The notes under the pieces were generated by a model that saw only the letters and a list, made by a program, of their open reading frames with translations, did not search any database and was not told where the DNA came from. A stretch of 64,000 nucleotides of DNA, taken from the NCBI RefSeq assembly GCF_005937885.2, contig NZ_CP042176.1:2041501-2105500 (forward strand), given 5' to 3'. This DNA is from Bradyrhizobium sp. KBS0727. GTDB taxonomy: Bacteria; Pseudomonadota; Alphaproteobacteria; Rhizobiales; Xanthobacteraceae. The translations under genes were made by a program, and so were the position numbers. Of the stretch, positions 52,950 to 62,041 are shown piece by piece; the stretch's first letter is position 1, and each line of letters starts with the position of its first letter.

Positions 52950-54026
52950 ATGCGTACTCATCGGATCGCCGCCATGGGCGGAGATGGAATCGGTCCCGAG
53001 GTCGTCGCGGCCGGGGTGCAGGCCCTCAAGGTTTGTGCCGAGCGTGACGGTCAATTCAAGCTGGAGTTTCAGGATTTCGACTGGGGCTCGGACTACTACA
53101 AGAAGCATGGTGTCATGATGCCGGCCGATGGCGTCGATCAGCTCAGAAAGTTCGATGCCATCCTGTTTGGTTCCGTCGGCGCGCCCGACATCCCCGATCA
53201 CATCACCCTGTGGGGATTGCGCCTCGCGATCTGCCAGCCGCTCGACCAATATGCCAATGTGCGTCCAACCCGGGTGCTGCCTGGCATCACCAGCCCGCTC
53301 CGTGATGTTTCCGGTCCGGAACTGGATTGGGTGATCGTGCGCGAAAATTCGGAAGGCGAATATTCCGGCGTGGGCGGCCGGGTGCATCGGGGTCTGCCTG
53401 AAGAAGTCGCCACCGACGTCTCCATCATGACGCGAACCGGGGTTGCCCGTATTATTCGCTACGCATTCAAACTGGCGCAGTCCCGCCCGCGCAAGTTGCT
53501 TACCGTGGTGACCAAGAGCAACGCGCAGCGTCATGCCATGGTGATGTGGGACGAGATTGCCGCCGAAGTCGCGAAGGAGTTTCCGGACGTCACATGGGAC
53601 AAGATGCTGGTCGACGCCATGACGATGCGGATGACCATGAAGCCGCAGACCCTGGACACGATCGTGGCAACCAACCTGCATGCCGACATTCTTTCGGATC
53701 TCGCGGCGGCTCTCGCAGGCTCCCTCGGCATTGCGCCAACCGCCAACTTGAATCCCGAGCGGAACGCACCCTCGATGTTCGAACCGATCCACGGATCGGC
53801 CTTCGACATCACCGGCAAGGGCATCGCCAATCCGATCGGGACTTTCTGGACGGCGGTCATGATGCTCGAGCATCTGGGCGAGAAGCCAGCCGCCGACCGA
53901 TTGATGAAAGCCATTGAGCGGGTCACCGCCGATCCGTCGCTGCACACCCCCGACCTCGGTGGCAAGGCAACCACGAAGCAGGTCACCGAAGCGGTGTGCG
54001 AAGAGTTGCGAAAGGCCAACGACTAA
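52950..54026 (+). CDS. ttuC: Tartrate dehydrogenase/decarboxylase
   Basis: A 358-aa NAD-dependent beta-decarboxylating dehydrogenase of the isocitrate/isopropylmalate family. It begins HRIAAMGGDGIGPEVVAAGVQAL. The NSEGEYSG motif and the metal-binding DILSDLAAALAGSLG region are present. It converts tartrate to oxaloglycolate or glycerate; relatives also use D-malate. GGAG upstream supports the start. It follows ttuB in the operon. Confidence 0.88.
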   Translation: MRTHRIAAMGGDGIGPEVVAAGVQALKVCAERDGQFKLEFQDFDWGSDYYKKHGVMMPADGVDQLRKFDAILFGSVGAPDIPDHITLWGLRLAICQPLDQYANVRPTRVLPGITSPLRDVSGPELDWVIVRENSEGEYSGVGGRVHRGLPEEVATDVSIMTRTGVARIIRYAFKLAQSRPRKLLTVVTKSNAQRHAMVMWDEIAAEVAKEFPDVTWDKMLVDAMTMRMTMKPQTLDTIVATNLHADILSDLAAALAGSLGIAPTANLNPERNAPSMFEPIHGSAFDITGKGIANPIGTFWTAVMMLEHLGEKPAADRLMKAIERVTADPSLHTPDLGGKATTKQVTEAVCEELRKAND

Positions 54027-54035
54027 AAGCCGTGC

Positions 54036-54060
54036 TGCCGGCCCGTTTCCCGGGCCGGCA
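54036..54060 (+). other. Strong hairpin between ttuC and ttuD
   Basis: TGCCGGCCCG (54036-54045) and CGGGCCGGCA (54051-54060) form a perfect 10-bp stem with a TTTCC loop. It is ten bases after the ttuC stop and has no T-run, so it is likely an RNA-stability element or a leaky terminator inside the operon. Confidence 0.55.
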
Positions 54061-54110
54061 ACCCCAGGGTTCAATGCGACAGCGCCTGGCCTTGCCACAG
54101 GAAACGTCCA

Positions 54111-55373
54111 ATGCTTGGTGAGCCGCGACAACTGCTCAAGGCGATGTTCGAGGCGGCGATCGACGCGGCTTCACCCAGGCTTCGCATTCCGTCTTTTCTT
54201 CCGCCGCCTCCCAAGGGGCGCACCGTCGTCATCGGCGCCGGAAAGGCGTCGGCCGCGATGGCAAAGGCGGTCGAAGATCTGTGGCCTGGGCCGCTGACCG
54301 GACTTGTGGTGACGCGATACGGCCACGCCGTACCCTGCCAACGCATCGAAATTGTCGAGGCTTCGCACCCCGTTCCGGATGAAAACGGTCATCGGGCGGC
54401 CCGGCGCATCCTGGAGATGGTCCAGGGGCTTGGCCCCGACGACCTCGTTCTGGCGCTGATCTCGGGTGGCGGATCGTCGCTCCTGAGCCTGCCCGCGTTG
54501 GGCCTGACCCTGGAAGACAAGCAATCGGTCAACGCTGCGCTGCTCCGGTCCGGCGCATCGATTGGCGAGATGAATGTCGTGCGCAAGCACCTTTCGGCGA
54601 TCAAGGGAGGTCGGCTCGCGGCAGCGGCCTATCCGGCCCGGCTCCTGACTCTCGTGATCTCGGACGTGCCCGGAGACGATCCGGCCGTGATTGCCTCCGG
54701 TCCGACCGTTCCCGACAGTTCGACGTTTGCCGAAGCCCGCGCCGTGATGGAGAAATACGGGCTCACCGAACCGCGTTCCGCCATTGATCACCTGATGCGT
54801 GCTGCGGACGAAACGCCAAAGCCGGGGGCCTCTCGGCTGGCCAATACCCGTACGGTCATCATCGCCACACCGCAGCTTTCGCTGGAGGCGGCGGCAGACC
54901 TGGCCCGAAAGAGCGGAGTGACTCCGCTCATTCTGGGTGACGCGCTTGAGGGGGAGGCGCGCGAGGTCGGCCGGGTCATGGCAGGGATCGCGCGGCAAGC
55001 AGCATTGCGGAGCCAGCCCGCGCCGCCGCCCGTCGTCCTGCTGTCGGGGGGCGAAACGACCGTCACGGTCAAGGGAAACGGCCGCGGCGGCCGCAACGTC
55101 GAATTTCTGCTTTCGCTGGCCGTCGAACTCGACGGCCTGCCGGGCGTGTTTGCACTGGCCGGCGATACCGATGGCGTGGACGGGGTTGAAGAGATCGCCG
55201 GCGCCATCGCAACTCCCGACACCCTCGCGCGCGCCGTCGACCATGGGATCAGCGCCAAGGAGCGGCTGGCCGACAATGACGGCCACTCTTTCTTCGAAGC
55301 GCTCGGCGACCAGATCGTCACCGGGCCCACGCTGACCAACGTCAACGATTTTCGCGCCATCCTCATCATCTAA
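54111..55373 (+). CDS. ttuD: Glycerate 2-kinase / hydroxypyruvate reductase (MOFRL family)
   Basis: A 420-aa protein of the GckA/TtuD family. The DUF4147 N-terminal domain has VVIGAGKASAAMAKAVEDLW and LISGGGSSLLSLPA. The C-terminal MOFRL domain has LLSGGETTVTVKGNGRGGRNVEFLLSLAV and AGDTDGVDG. Older work calls it hydroxypyruvate reductase, but family members are mostly ATP-dependent glycerate 2-kinases. It would channel glycerate to 2-phosphoglycerate. Confidence 0.88.
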   Translation: MLGEPRQLLKAMFEAAIDAASPRLRIPSFLPPPPKGRTVVIGAGKASAAMAKAVEDLWPGPLTGLVVTRYGHAVPCQRIEIVEASHPVPDENGHRAARRILEMVQGLGPDDLVLALISGGGSSLLSLPALGLTLEDKQSVNAALLRSGASIGEMNVVRKHLSAIKGGRLAAAAYPARLLTLVISDVPGDDPAVIASGPTVPDSSTFAEARAVMEKYGLTEPRSAIDHLMRAADETPKPGASRLANTRTVIIATPQLSLEAAADLARKSGVTPLILGDALEGEAREVGRVMAGIARQAALRSQPAPPPVVLLSGGETTVTVKGNGRGGRNVEFLLSLAVELDGLPGVFALAGDTDGVDGVEEIAGAIATPDTLARAVDHGISAKERLADNDGHSFFEALGDQIVTGPTLTNVNDFRAILII

Positions 55374-55411
55374 GCCCAGGAAAGGCCGGCCGGTTCAGGC
55401 CGTGACACAAC

Positions 55412-56827
55412 ATGCGCCGCCACCGCAACGCCAGGATCATCGCTACCCTGGGTCCCGCAAGCTCTACTCCGGAAATTGTTCGCAGCCTCTTTGACGCTGG
55501 AGCGGACGTGTTCCGTTTGAACTTCAGCCACGGCACCCACGAGGATCACAAGAAGCGCTACGACATCATCCGCTCCATTGAGAAGGATGTAGGGCGGCCC
55601 ATTGGCGTTCTCGTGGACCTGCAGGGGCCCAAGCTGAGAGTTGGCGCATTCACGGCGGGCCGGGTGCTTCTGAAAGCCGGCGCCAGGTTCGATTTCGACC
55701 TTGCTGGCGGACCGGGAGACGACGCCCGGGTAAGCCTGCCGCATCCGGAGATATTCCAGGCACTCGCCCCCGGCGTGCAACTCCTGCTTGACGACGGCAA
55801 GGTCCGTTTGGAAGTCGAGTCTTGCGGCCGGGCTCAAGCGACGACACGGGTTCTCGTGGGCGGGGCTTTGTCCGACCGCAAAGGGGTCAGCGTCGTCGGC
55901 GCGGTGTTGCCGCTTTCAGCTCTGACGCCCAAAGACCGAATTGACCTGGCCTACGGCCTGGAACTCGGCGCAGACTGGATCGCCTTGTCGTTCGTCCAAC
56001 GGCCGGAGGACGTCGAAGAAGTCCGCAATATCGTCGCCGGGCGCGCCGGAGTGATGTCGAAGCTGGAAAAGCCATCCGCGGTCGAACACCTCGATGCCAT
56101 TGTCGCGCTTTCGGATGCGGTCATGGTCGCGCGCGGCGACCTCGGAGTCGAAATGGCTCCCGAACAGGTGCCGCCGATCCAGCGGCAGATCGTTCGTGCA
56201 TGTCGTCTTGCAGGAAAACCCAGCATCGTCGCAACGCAAATGCTGGAATCGATGATCGAAGTGCCGACGCCGACGCGCGCCGAAGCTTCCGATGTGGCCT
56301 CGGCGATCTATCACGGCGCCGATGCGGTGATGCTTTCGGCAGAATCGGCCTCCGGCAAGTTTCCGATTGAGGCGGTGGCGATGATGGACCGCATCATCAA
56401 GGCCGCGGAGAACGATCGGGCATATTACCGCCGGATGAGTGATGCGGCCCGTCCGGCGCCTGCCGCAACCATTCCGGACGCCATCACCGCCAGCATGCGG
56501 CTGGCAACCGATCTGCTGCCGATCGCCGCCGTCGTCACCTACACGACTTCGGGATCGAGCAGTTTGCGCGCATCGCGCGAACGGCCGGCGACTTCCATTC
56601 TCAGCATGGCCGCGAGTGTGGAGACGGCACGACGATTGACCGTTGCCTGGGGAATCCACTCGGTGGCAGTGCCTGCGATTGGCTCATTGGATGAAATGAG
56701 TTCGTTTGCCGGCGAGACAGCCCTCAAGGAAGGCTTTGCAAACAAGGGCGACACCATTGTCGTTGCGGCTGGAAGCCCGGTCGGGATCTCGGGAACGACC
56801 AACATGCTCAAGATTGTGCGGGTCTGA
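55412..56827 (+). CDS. ttuE: Pyruvate kinase of the tartrate operon
   Basis: A 471-aa pyruvate kinase. RARIIATLGPASS-like start (HRNARIIATLGPASSTPE), substrate site FRLNFSHGTHEDH, the active-site region MSKLEKPSAVEHLDAIV, and metal-binding VMVARGDLGVEMAPEQVP are present. It converts phosphoenolpyruvate to pyruvate, the end of the tartrate route. It closes the ttuBCDE operon. Confidence 0.92.
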   Translation: MRRHRNARIIATLGPASSTPEIVRSLFDAGADVFRLNFSHGTHEDHKKRYDIIRSIEKDVGRPIGVLVDLQGPKLRVGAFTAGRVLLKAGARFDFDLAGGPGDDARVSLPHPEIFQALAPGVQLLLDDGKVRLEVESCGRAQATTRVLVGGALSDRKGVSVVGAVLPLSALTPKDRIDLAYGLELGADWIALSFVQRPEDVEEVRNIVAGRAGVMSKLEKPSAVEHLDAIVALSDAVMVARGDLGVEMAPEQVPPIQRQIVRACRLAGKPSIVATQMLESMIEVPTPTRAEASDVASAIYHGADAVMLSAESASGKFPIEAVAMMDRIIKAAENDRAYYRRMSDAARPAPAATIPDAITASMRLATDLLPIAAVVTYTTSGSSSLRASRERPATSILSMAASVETARRLTVAWGIHSVAVPAIGSLDEMSSFAGETALKEGFANKGDTIVVAAGSPVGISGTTNMLKIVRV

Positions 56828-56877
56828 ACAGTCGCGGTAATTTCAACTGCCGACATGTCGCCAGGCCGGACCGTGCC

Positions 56878-57174
56878 CTAGCCCCTCGGAAAATCCTTGC
56901 GCATCGCGATTTCGGCGGCGGCGCCGGGCGACAGGACGTTGCCGTTGAACGCCGGCTGGCGTTCAGTGACGATGTCGTAGAGTGAGATCTGCCTGATCGG
57001 CTTGGCCAGCAATTCGCGGATGCAGTCCGCCAGGGTGCCGTTATAGACCATATACGGCGTCTTGCTGGTGACCCGCTGGTTGTTCAGCGACGGCCACTTC
57101 TTCAGGTCGGCAGGTGCGTCGTAGGCAATCGGGATGTTTTCCGCGAACGTGCCCGGTTCCGGTATCTCAAACAT
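56878..57174 (-). CDS. Small hypothetical protein
   Basis: A 98-aa soluble protein without signal or membrane segments (MFEIPEPGTFAENIPIAYDAP at the start). The single Cys lies in GTLADCIRELLAKPI, and the end NGNVLSPGAAAEIAMRKDF looks ordered. It follows the DsbA-like gene on the same strand, 54 bp downstream, and may share its transcript. Family and function unknown. Confidence 0.6.
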   Translation of the reverse strand: MFEIPEPGTFAENIPIAYDAPADLKKWPSLNNQRVTSKTPYMVYNGTLADCIRELLAKPIRQISLYDIVTERQPAFNGNVLSPGAAAEIAMRKDFPRG

Positions 57175-57228
57175 CCCTTGAGGCTACCGAAGGTTGGTAA
57201 ACAGATCCCAAACCGGAGGGGCTTGGCC

Positions 57229-57858
57229 TTACTTCCGGTGCCGGCTGCCCAGGGCCGCTGCGATCGATTCGGGGTTTTTGATGCGCTCGATCAGGAGGTC
57301 GATGCGGTCGCCGCCCCAGAACAGTTCGTCGTTGAAGACCATGGTCGGCACGCCGAAGACGCCGAGTGCTTCCGCCTCGTCGATGATGCGGTCATGCTCC
57401 GCGCGGGCAGGGCCGTGAACATAGGCTTCGAAGTCTTTCGCCGAACCGCCGACCGCGGCGATCACGCCCGCAATGTCCGACAGTTCGTCGATTTCAAGGT
57501 CGTGGTTCCAGAACCGCCGGAACACCGTGTCATGATAGGGCCGGAACAGGCCGTGACGTTGCGCGAACAGCATGCCGGCGCTGGAATGGAAGGCGTCGTA
57601 GATGCGCCGCGGGCCCTTCATGGTGAGGCCCTGCGCGTTGGCGTAGCGCCGCGCGTCCATATAGGCGTAGCGCACCTTGCGCCAGAAATGCGGCGTGCGC
57701 TCTTCCACCGTTCCCATGAATTCGGCGACGCGCAGCGTGTAGGGCAGCCATTCCAGCTCGACGCCGAACTGTTCCTCGAGTTCGAACAGCCGCTTGTTGG
57801 CGACGAAGGCGTAGGGGCTCTTGTAATCGGTGTAGACGCGTACGCGCGGCTTTTTCAT
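57229..57858 (-). CDS. DsbA-family / 2-hydroxychromene-2-carboxylate isomerase-like protein
   Basis: A 209-aa thioredoxin-fold protein with a helical insertion. RVYTDYKSPYAFVANKRLFELEEQFGVELEWLPYTLR and, later, LGVFGVPTMVFNDELFWGGDRIDLL are the HCCA isomerase/kappa GST hallmarks. Ser-Pro replaces the CxxC, so it is not a disulfide oxidase; glutathione-dependent isomerase activity is likely. Substrate not predictable. Confidence 0.82.
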   Translation of the reverse strand: MKKPRVRVYTDYKSPYAFVANKRLFELEEQFGVELEWLPYTLRVAEFMGTVEERTPHFWRKVRYAYMDARRYANAQGLTMKGPRRIYDAFHSSAGMLFAQRHGLFRPYHDTVFRRFWNHDLEIDELSDIAGVIAAVGGSAKDFEAYVHGPARAEHDRIIDEAEALGVFGVPTMVFNDELFWGGDRIDLLIERIKNPESIAAALGSRHRK

Positions 57859-58478
57859 CGCTGGTCCTTGTTCGGGCCCATTGTTTCGGGCCCATTGTCC
57901 CCAGCCGAATAGAGCACGGAACCATGCATTGGGTCACGTGCCCGAACCGGCAACGCCGGTCGCACGATGGAAATCCTGACGACTGAATTTAGGGTGATTC
58001 AAATTTGGGGTGATTCAAACGAGTGGGCCCCGGTGCCTAAAGCATCGCGGGGCCCTGCATCTTCGTTTTAGCGAAGGATAGCTGGTACACACCAGTTGGA
58101 TCTAAGGATCCGGAAAACGCGTGGCCTTTGCGCTCCAGTCCCGCGTGTATGTTTGGATTTTTAGACGGTGCAACGAGGTTAGCAGCTGCTGTTCACCTCA
58201 TCCGCGCCGGAACCTTGCAGTAAGCAAGGTCACAAACTGACCCGGTGGCATCGTGCTCCTCTCCAAGAGTTGCCCGACGGACCTGCGTCCGTTCCGCTGC
58301 GTGCCGTCACGACCATATGATCGGGCGTCAATTCCTGCGAAGCTTGGAGCCCGCGCGCTCCGTAACTTCGAAGGGTGCAGCCTTAAAATGCTGCGGCAGA
58401 TATCGGCTGCTGTCAAGCTATCCCATGGGGGATGAGCACCGGTTCCATTCAATCACGTCGCTCGGGTTTTCGGTGATC
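57859..58478. other. Long intergenic region with repeats and hairpins
   Basis: 620 bp without a convincing gene. GGGTGATTCAAA is repeated exactly (57992-58003, 58008-58019). A GC hairpin GGGCCCCG/CGGGGCCC (58025-58032 with 58048-58055) and a second, CTTCG/CGAAG, follow closely. A small minus frame (58198-58452) is open but has no family resemblance. The structured part might be a non-coding RNA or relic DNA. Confidence 0.4.
58025..58055. terminator. GC-rich hairpin
   Basis: GGGCCCCG (58025-58032) and CGGGGCCC (58048-58055) pair over 8 bp, with an inner TGC/GCA. There is no T-run directly after it, so its role as terminator is uncertain. Confidence 0.4.
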
Positions 58479-60392
58479 TCACGCCCTGGTCTGGCGATAG
58501 CGGCTGAAATCCGGATCATGCGTCATCGACCAGTAATCGACGAAGCGCCACGGCATCGCCGAGAACACCCGGCCCTGGCGGTTGCGGTAGTAGGTGGTCA
58601 TGCCGGGATGAGTCCAGATCAACTGCTCATGTTCGGCATCGACCTCTCGGATGTATTGATCGTGCGCGTCGGGATCGACATCGATCGCGGCGACGCCTTG
58701 CTCGATCATCTCGATCAGGCACGCCGAGATGTAGCGGCTCTGGCACTCGGACTGGAAGATCACGCTGCCGCCATGCGCCGGGCCGGAATTCGGCCCGAGC
58801 ATGACGAAGAAATTCGGAAAGTCCGGCACGGTGAGTCCGAGATAGGCGGTGGGATTGTCGTTGGCCCAGGCGACTCTGAGATTCTTGCCGCCGCGTCCGC
58901 TGATGTTGAGGCGCGCCGCCATCTCCGTGACCTTGAATCCGGTGGAGATGACGATGATGTCGGCAGGTCGCGATTTGCCGTCTGTCGTGACGACGCCGTC
59001 GGACGCAAAGCGATCGATTCCTTCGGTCACCAGTTCGACATTCGGCCGGGTCAGCGTCCTGAACCAACCATTGTCGAGCAGGATGCGCTTGCCGTAGGGC
59101 GGATAGGTCGGCACGCATTTCTCGATCAGGTCGGGGCGGTCCTTCAGTTCGGAATGGATGAAGTTCGTCAATTCCTCGCGATGGCGGTCGTTGCCCTTGT
59201 TGACGGCGCGATCGGGATGCGGCCAGTCCGGATCCTTGCGCAGGAACGGCAGCAGGCCGTCGCCATAGCGCCAGAACATGTTGAAGCGATACCACTGCAC
59301 GTAAAACGGCAGATGCGCGAGCAGCCATTGCGCGCCGTCGGTGATGGGGTCGTTCAGTCCTTCGACCGGCCGGGCCCATTGCGCGGTACGCTGATAGACG
59401 GTGACCGACGCGACGCGGTGGGCAATATCCGGCACCAGTTGCATCGCGGTGGCGCCGGTGCCGATCACGGCGACGTGCTTGCCGTCGAATTGGATGTCGT
59501 CGGACCACAACGCCGAGTGCAGCGTCTCACCCTCAAAGGTTTCTTCGCCGTTGAAATGCGCAGGCGAGGGGTCGTTGAGCTGGCCGATGGCGCTGACCAG
59601 CGTGGTCGATTCAAAGATCTCCTCGCCCTCAGCCGTTTTCAACGTCGATATCCAGCGGCGTTTACCCTCGTCCCAACGCGACGACGTCAGTTCGGTATTG
59701 AGGCGCAGATGCTTTCGGATGTCGTATTCGAGCGCGACGTTCTTGAGGTAGTCGAGCAACTCCTGGCGCTTGGCGAAATAGCGCGTCCACGGATTTCGCG
59801 CGCCGAACGAGAACGAATAGGAGTGGTTCGGCGTATCGACGCCGCAGCCGGGATAGCGGTTGACATACCAGGTGCCGCCGAGCTCGGCGTTCTTCTCGAC
59901 GATGGTGTAGGGGATGCCGAGCCGGCCGAGCGCCACACCGAGCGCAATGGCGCAGACACCGGCGCCGACGATCAATACGTGCTGCTGCGCCAGCTTTTCG
60001 TTTCCCGGCGGTTTGGTCCAGCGCGCCTCGCGCGGAACAAACCCCATCTCCTCGCGCATCAGCGGTGCATATTCGGGCGCGACGTTCTCGCCGCCGAGCG
60101 TCGCGCGCATCATCCGCAGCATCAAGTCGTTGCCGGGGTCCGAAATGAACGGCTGGGGCGCGCCGTTCTCGAACAGCTTCAGCACCGCGGCGCGGATTTC
60201 GGCCTGGATTTCCGGCGGCACGCCGGCGTGCGGATCCGGGATCAGGCGCACGTCGCGCTTCGGTCGGTACGGCGGCTCCAGCCAGCGCTCGTCGCCGGTC
60301 ATGTGCACCAGCACCATCAGCAGCACGCGGATATCGCCTTCGGCGATGGCGGAAGCGAGATCGAGTTTCCTGCGCGGCAGTTCGACGTTCAT
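58479..60392 (-). CDS. Baeyer-Villiger-type flavin monooxygenase
   Basis: A 637-aa type I BVMO. The first FAD site is VLIVGAGVCAIALGVALGRLGIPY, and the NADPH site is VAVIGTGATAMQL. The BVMO fingerprint F-x-G-x3-H-x3-W is FEGETLHSALW. An N-terminal extension of about 140 residues precedes the FAD domain, as in larger members. It would insert oxygen next to a ketone to form an ester or lactone. The ATG at 60392 overlaps the SDR stop (ATGA); a frame reading back to 61025 is a shadow of the SDR. Confidence 0.9.
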   Translation of the reverse strand: MNVELPRRKLDLASAIAEGDIRVLLMVLVHMTGDERWLEPPYRPKRDVRLIPDPHAGVPPEIQAEIRAAVLKLFENGAPQPFISDPGNDLMLRMMRATLGGENVAPEYAPLMREEMGFVPREARWTKPPGNEKLAQQHVLIVGAGVCAIALGVALGRLGIPYTIVEKNAELGGTWYVNRYPGCGVDTPNHSYSFSFGARNPWTRYFAKRQELLDYLKNVALEYDIRKHLRLNTELTSSRWDEGKRRWISTLKTAEGEEIFESTTLVSAIGQLNDPSPAHFNGEETFEGETLHSALWSDDIQFDGKHVAVIGTGATAMQLVPDIAHRVASVTVYQRTAQWARPVEGLNDPITDGAQWLLAHLPFYVQWYRFNMFWRYGDGLLPFLRKDPDWPHPDRAVNKGNDRHREELTNFIHSELKDRPDLIEKCVPTYPPYGKRILLDNGWFRTLTRPNVELVTEGIDRFASDGVVTTDGKSRPADIIVISTGFKVTEMAARLNISGRGGKNLRVAWANDNPTAYLGLTVPDFPNFFVMLGPNSGPAHGGSVIFQSECQSRYISACLIEMIEQGVAAIDVDPDAHDQYIREVDAEHEQLIWTHPGMTTYYRNRQGRVFSAMPWRFVDYWSMTHDPDFSRYRQTRA

Positions 60393-61168
60393 GCTGATGC
60401 TCCCGGCGCTTTCGGCAGGCCGCCATAGGCGGCCCAGGTCGTGCCCGCGATGTAGCCGGCATCGACCGGCAGGTTTACCCCAGTTACGCCGCTGCTCATC
60501 GGCGACAACAGCCACACGATCGCCTGCGCGACCTCCGATGGTTCGACCAGCCGGTTCATCGCCGTCGGGCTTTCGAGCAGTTGCTTGTCCAGCGCACCGG
60601 AGGCGATGCCGGCTTCGAGCGCGACCGTGCGGGTGAAGCCGGGCGAGACTGCATTGACGCGAACGCCGGCGCGGCCCCATTCGGCGGCGAGCGTCTGCGT
60701 GATCTGGATGACACCGGCCTTCGCCGCGGTATAGGCGTGGATCGGGCCGGAGCTCATGCCGGCCACGGAGGCGACGTTGACGATGGCGCCATGGCGGCGT
60801 TCGGCCATTTTGACGCCGACGCTGCGGGCGACCAGAAAGGTGCCGCGCAGGTCGATGTTGACCTCGCGGTCCCATTGATCCATCCGCACCTGCGTGATCG
60901 GGTGCATCTTGCCGAACACGCCGGCGGCGTTGACGAGGCCGGTGATCGGGCCGTGCGCGGCCTCGATATCGGCGACACCGTTCACGACGGCGCTTTCGCT
61001 GGCGACATCGAATGGCGCGGGCCACAGGATCGTCTTCGTTCCCGCCAGCGACTCCGGCTTGATATCCGTGATCACCACGCGGCGGCCCTGCTCGGCCAGC
61101 AGCGTCGCGGTCGCGGCACCAATGCCGCGGCTGCCGCCGGTGACGAGAACGATACCTTCAGCGGTCAT
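60389..61168 (-). CDS. Short-chain dehydrogenase/reductase
   Basis: A 259-aa SDR. The coenzyme loop is VTGGSRGIGAATA, with TDIKP (Asp) after the second strand suggesting NAD(H). The catalytic set is Ser in NVASVAGMSSG and Tyr-x3-Lys in YTAAKAG. It likely oxidises an alcohol to the ketone used by the monooxygenase, to which it is coupled. Confidence 0.87.
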   Translation of the reverse strand: MTAEGIVLVTGGSRGIGAATATLLAEQGRRVVITDIKPESLAGTKTILWPAPFDVASESAVVNGVADIEAAHGPITGLVNAAGVFGKMHPITQVRMDQWDREVNIDLRGTFLVARSVGVKMAERRHGAIVNVASVAGMSSGPIHAYTAAKAGVIQITQTLAAEWGRAGVRVNAVSPGFTRTVALEAGIASGALDKQLLESPTAMNRLVEPSEVAQAIVWLLSPMSSGVTGVNLPVDAGYIAGTTWAAYGGLPKAPGASA

Positions 61169-61817
61169 GGCGGTTACCTCTAGCGGATGGATTGAAGAGC
61201 CCGCGCGTGATCAGCTTCCGATAGGCCGAGATGACGTGGTTGGGGACGGCGGTGACTTTGCCGCCGGAATAGGAATAACGCTGGCTCAGATAGCCGCGCG
61301 CGCCCATCAGAATGTAGACGATGGCCTCGAATTCCTCGTCGCTGAAATCCTCGATGGCGCCGGCGTCGCGCGCCCGCTGCAGAATTCGGATGTAGGCGGT
61401 GACGATATTATCGAGGTGCTTCTGGTAGCCGGTCGGCGCGAAGAACTCGGCTTCGTTGAGGATGCGCAGGAATTCCGGCACCTCGCCGATGAAATCGAAG
61501 AACGCGCCGAACCGCTCGATCTCCTGCCGCGCCGCCTCCGCCGTGCCGGTGCGCTCGTGGATGAAGCGTACCATGTCGATGCCGATGGTCGGCAGCAACT
61601 GATCAAGCAGCTCCTGGCGGTTTTCGAAGTGATTGTAGAATGTGCCCTGGGCGACGCCGGCTTCCTCGGTGATGCGGGCGACCGAGGCTTCGGCATAACC
61701 GTGCTTGCCGACGACCTTGGTGGCGGCGTCGAATATCTTGCGCTTGGTCCAGGCGTTGCGCTCGACGCGGTTGAGCTTTGTCACCTTGCCCGATGCGGCT
61801 TGCGAAGTTGGCGTCAT
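61158..61817 (-). CDS. TetR family transcriptional regulator
   Basis: A 219-aa repressor. The HTH is at about residues 25-75 (IFDAATKVVGKHGYAEASVARITEEAGVAQGTFYNHFENRQELL). It overlaps the SDR gene by 11 bp and heads the TetR-SDR-BVMO operon, and it is divergent from the CoA transferase. A near-palindrome at 61964-61984 is a likely operator. Confidence 0.9.
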   Translation of the reverse strand: MTPTSQAASGKVTKLNRVERNAWTKRKIFDAATKVVGKHGYAEASVARITEEAGVAQGTFYNHFENRQELLDQLLPTIGIDMVRFIHERTGTAEAARQEIERFGAFFDFIGEVPEFLRILNEAEFFAPTGYQKHLDNIVTAYIRILQRARDAGAIEDFSDEEFEAIVYILMGARGYLSQRYSYSGGKVTAVPNHVISAYRKLITRGLFNPSARGNRHDR

Positions 61818-61963
61818 GCGCGAGCCTCGGCATAGGAGATGTCCGCGTCGCGGTATTTCAGCGCAGCGTGACCCGGCGTCCGGCGGGCGTGAAAGGCGAT
61901 GAAGCTGGTTAAGTTGATCATTATCCGCGCCAAGGGCCCATTTCGGCCTCGTTCCTCCATAAC

Positions 61964-61984
61964 TGAACTATGAGTCGTAATTCA
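61964..61984. promoter_or_regulatory. Candidate TetR operator, 21-bp near-palindrome
   Basis: Starting TGAACTATGA and ending CGTAATTCA around 61974, the site has 8 of 10 symmetric pairs matching. It lies 147 bp before the TetR start and 244 bp before the CoA transferase start, in the divergent gap, where a repressor could serve both sides. Confidence 0.5.
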
Positions 61985-62041
61985 TATTTGTCTTGACGTC
62001 ACCCCCCTTGCTCTGAAATCTTGTGGACGCGGAGGCGCACG

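Noticed and set aside
58198..58452. Minus-strand 84-residue frame in the long gap
   Set aside because: Composition is irregular and no motif or SD supports it.
58479..61025. An 848-residue frame joining the BVMO to an upstream Arg/Pro-rich extension
   Set aside because: The extension is the SDR gene read in another frame. The BVMO has its own ATG at 60392 overlapping the SDR stop.
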